Origin: Mangrovivirga cuniculi
Lineage (GTDB): Bacteria > Bacteroidota > Bacteroidia > Cytophagales > Cyclobacteriaceae
DNA: 64,000 nt
Assembly (NCBI RefSeq): GCF_005166025.1
Contig: NZ_CP028923.1
Span: 3,536,001-3,600,000 of the forward strand
Direction: 5' to 3'
A model generated the notes under the pieces. That model saw only the letters and a list, made by a program, of their open reading frames with translations. It searched no databases and was not told the DNA's origin. Position 1 is the first letter of the stretch. The number at the start of each line of letters is the position of its first letter. This document shows, in pieces, positions 62,744-64,000 of this stretch. The position numbers and the translations under genes were made by a program.

Positions 62744-62779
62744 ACAAAGCAAAGAGTGCTAACGCACACATTGCTTTGT
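62744..62779. repeat. Inverted repeat upstream of the methyltransferase
   Basis: ACAAAGCAA and TTGCTTTGT are perfect 9-base arms with an inner TGC-TAAC-GCA hairpin. GCCAAC and GCTAAC flank it, so it may be a canonical-looking attC of another cassette or an operator. Confidence 0.5.
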
Positions 62780-62822
62780 TGCCAACGCTAACAAAATTGA
62801 ATAAAGAATTTTAAGAGATAAT

Positions 62823-64000
62823 ATGGCCAAGAAACTCACGAAGAAACAGATTGAACAATACGAGCACAGTAAAGACGAACGTGCCAATATTCCTCATGTT
62901 GGACTGGTAACACCTGACAGTGACCCTGACACAGGCGAAAAGAAAACTTACGAGTACGACCCCCATCTTGACCCACAACTGCAATGGGCAGGAAAAGCAG
63001 AACATACCAGTTTTGAAGTGCCTACGGTTAGTTTGCATGTACATGAACGCATTGACCCGAAAACCATCATTGAAACCGTAAAAAAGGACACAGATGATGG
63101 TGGACAATTCAGTCTTTTCTCTGAAAAGAAACCGCTGCGTGAAGCCATAGACTTTTACAAGCACAAAGAAGGTTGGACAAACCGACTGATTGCAGGCGAC
63201 AGCCTTTTGGTTATGAACTCCTTGTTGGAAAAAGAAGGGATGGCAGGCAAGGTGCAGATGGTATATTTTGACCCGCCTTATGGGATTAAATATGGTAGCA
63301 ATTTTCAGCCCTTTGTAAACAAACGTGATGTAAAAGACGGAAAAGATGATGATTTGAGTGCTGAGCCTGAAATGATAAAGGCTTTTCGAGATACTTGGGA
63401 ATTGGGCATTCATTCTTATCTAAGCCACTTGAGAGATAGGCTTCTTTTAGCAAAAGAAGTATTGCATGAAAGCGGCTCTATTTTCGTACAAATTAGTGAT
63501 GAGAATTTGCACCTGGTTAGAATTGTACTCGATGAAGTATTTGGCACTACAAATTTCGTCAGTCTGATTGCATTTAAAACAACAGGAGGATTTGCCTCGA
63601 CCACACTCTCAAGAACGGGTGACTATTTAATATGGTATGCCAAAGACTCTTCGAAAACCAAATACAATCAATTATTTGAAGATTATAAACCTGAGATAGG
63701 TGAAGTAGGCTATAATTGGATTCTATTTCCAGATGGTTCATTTAGAGGTCTAACTTCTGAAGAGAAGAAAGATCATTCTTTAATACCTAAAGATGGTAAA
63801 ATTTACAAAGCTACCAGTATCAAGTCTCAGGGCGGAACCAGTACACCCCAGTCCTTTACATATCAGGGCAAAACGTACGAACCTGGACCTAATCATCATT
63901 GGAAAACCTCCGTTGAAGGATTGGAAAATTTAGCAAAGAATAATCGAATACATGTTGCAAAAAATAGTATTCAATACCGCAGATTTAGAGACGATTTCCC
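62823..64000 (+). CDS. Adenine-specific DNA methyltransferase, type III Mod-like (3' end outside window)
   Basis: The first ~392 residues are visible. MAKKLTKKQIEQYEHSKDE, WAGKAEHTSFEVPTVSLHVH, NRLIAGDSLLVMNSLLEKEG, the catalytic VYFDPPYGIKYGSNFQPF (DPPY) and SGSIFVQISDENLHLVRIVL are the beta-class (N6-adenine) Mod pattern. Such enzymes usually sit with a Res helicase-nuclease, which would lie beyond base 64000. It begins 143 bases after the attI-like point of leader 3. Confidence 0.88.
   Translation, partial: MAKKLTKKQIEQYEHSKDERANIPHVGLVTPDSDPDTGEKKTYEYDPHLDPQLQWAGKAEHTSFEVPTVSLHVHERIDPKTIIETVKKDTDDGGQFSLFSEKKPLREAIDFYKHKEGWTNRLIAGDSLLVMNSLLEKEGMAGKVQMVYFDPPYGIKYGSNFQPFVNKRDVKDGKDDDLSAEPEMIKAFRDTWELGIHSYLSHLRDRLLLAKEVLHESGSIFVQISDENLHLVRIVLDEVFGTTNFVSLIAFKTTGGFASTTLSRTGDYLIWYAKDSSKTKYNQLFEDYKPEIGEVGYNWILFPDGSFRGLTSEEKKDHSLIPKDGKIYKATSIKSQGGTSTPQSFTYQGKTYEPGPNHHWKTSVEGLENLAKNNRIHVAKNSIQYRRFRDDF

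Noticed and set aside
62811-63604. Long minus-strand reading frames opposite the methyltransferase
   Set aside because: The plus strand encodes unmistakable DNA methyltransferase motifs (DPPY and family text); the minus frames are shadows.

Overview
The window reads as a chromosomal segment of a Bacteroidota bacterium, most likely of the Cytophagales type. The evidence is a TamB/photolyase/DUF2279/Smr neighbourhood, many Bacteroidota-style lipoproteins and MORN-variant proteins, a sigma-54 response regulator, low GC, and dispersed short palindromes. I cannot name a genus from sequence alone. No tRNA, 16S/23S rRNA or CRISPR array was seen. One structural RNA, RNase P RNA, is present at 9652-10050.

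Layout. 1-11.3 kb is housekeeping: smpB (partial), tsaD, tamB, photolyase, a DUF2279 protein, an Smr protein, rnpB, and an NtrC-like response regulator without a DNA-binding domain that sits behind a near-consensus sigma-54 promoter. 11.3-12.5 kb is gene-free and rich in repeats. 12.5-14.3 kb holds a LuxE-like acyl-protein synthetase and an exported protein.

14.4-24.5 kb is the most interesting part: an integron-like gene-cassette array. A tyrosine recombinase (14503-15651) is followed by an attI-like site and then by single-gene cassettes, all on the plus strand. Each of the five cassettes whose two ends I can see begins at G|TT with 8-10 bases that are the reverse complement of the left end of its own attC-like site. 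A group II intron on the minus strand sits exactly inside one attC arm, and removing it in silico restores a perfect 10-base arm match. An IS481-family element has landed at the start of the last cassette. The intron and the IS have themselves been hit by at least five copies of a roughly 46-95 bp hairpin element that appears to duplicate TT on insertion. Because the intron maturase and the IS transposase are recognisable, the pre-insertion sequences can be reconstructed.

24.5-32 kb carries an IS91 remnant, a large lipoprotein and a four-gene exported-protein cluster with a 905-residue MORN-variant protein. 32-49 kb is rich in alpha/beta hydrolases, regulators (AraC, Crp/Fnr, LytTR) and membrane proteins, and contains two genes broken by small frameshifts (YfcC-type transporter, MDR dehydrogenase). 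49-58.5 kb holds a PLP enzyme, a beta-helix lipoprotein, a Crp/Fnr-peroxiredoxin-SDR cluster and a frameshifted MtfA-like peptidase.

At 58.65-60.4 kb a second cassette locus without its own recombinase carries a ParE-type toxin-antitoxin pair and an alkD-like gene. At 62.5-62.7 kb a third copy of the same leader lies in front of an adenine DNA methyltransferase that runs off the window. The second and third leaders share a 33-bp promoter-like module, a terminator-like hairpin, a short stem-loop and the G|TT insertion point at nearly identical spacing. My reading is that one recombinase may serve several attI-like leaders in this chromosome. Between them (60.4-62.4 kb) is a conventional HxlR-regulated redox operon.
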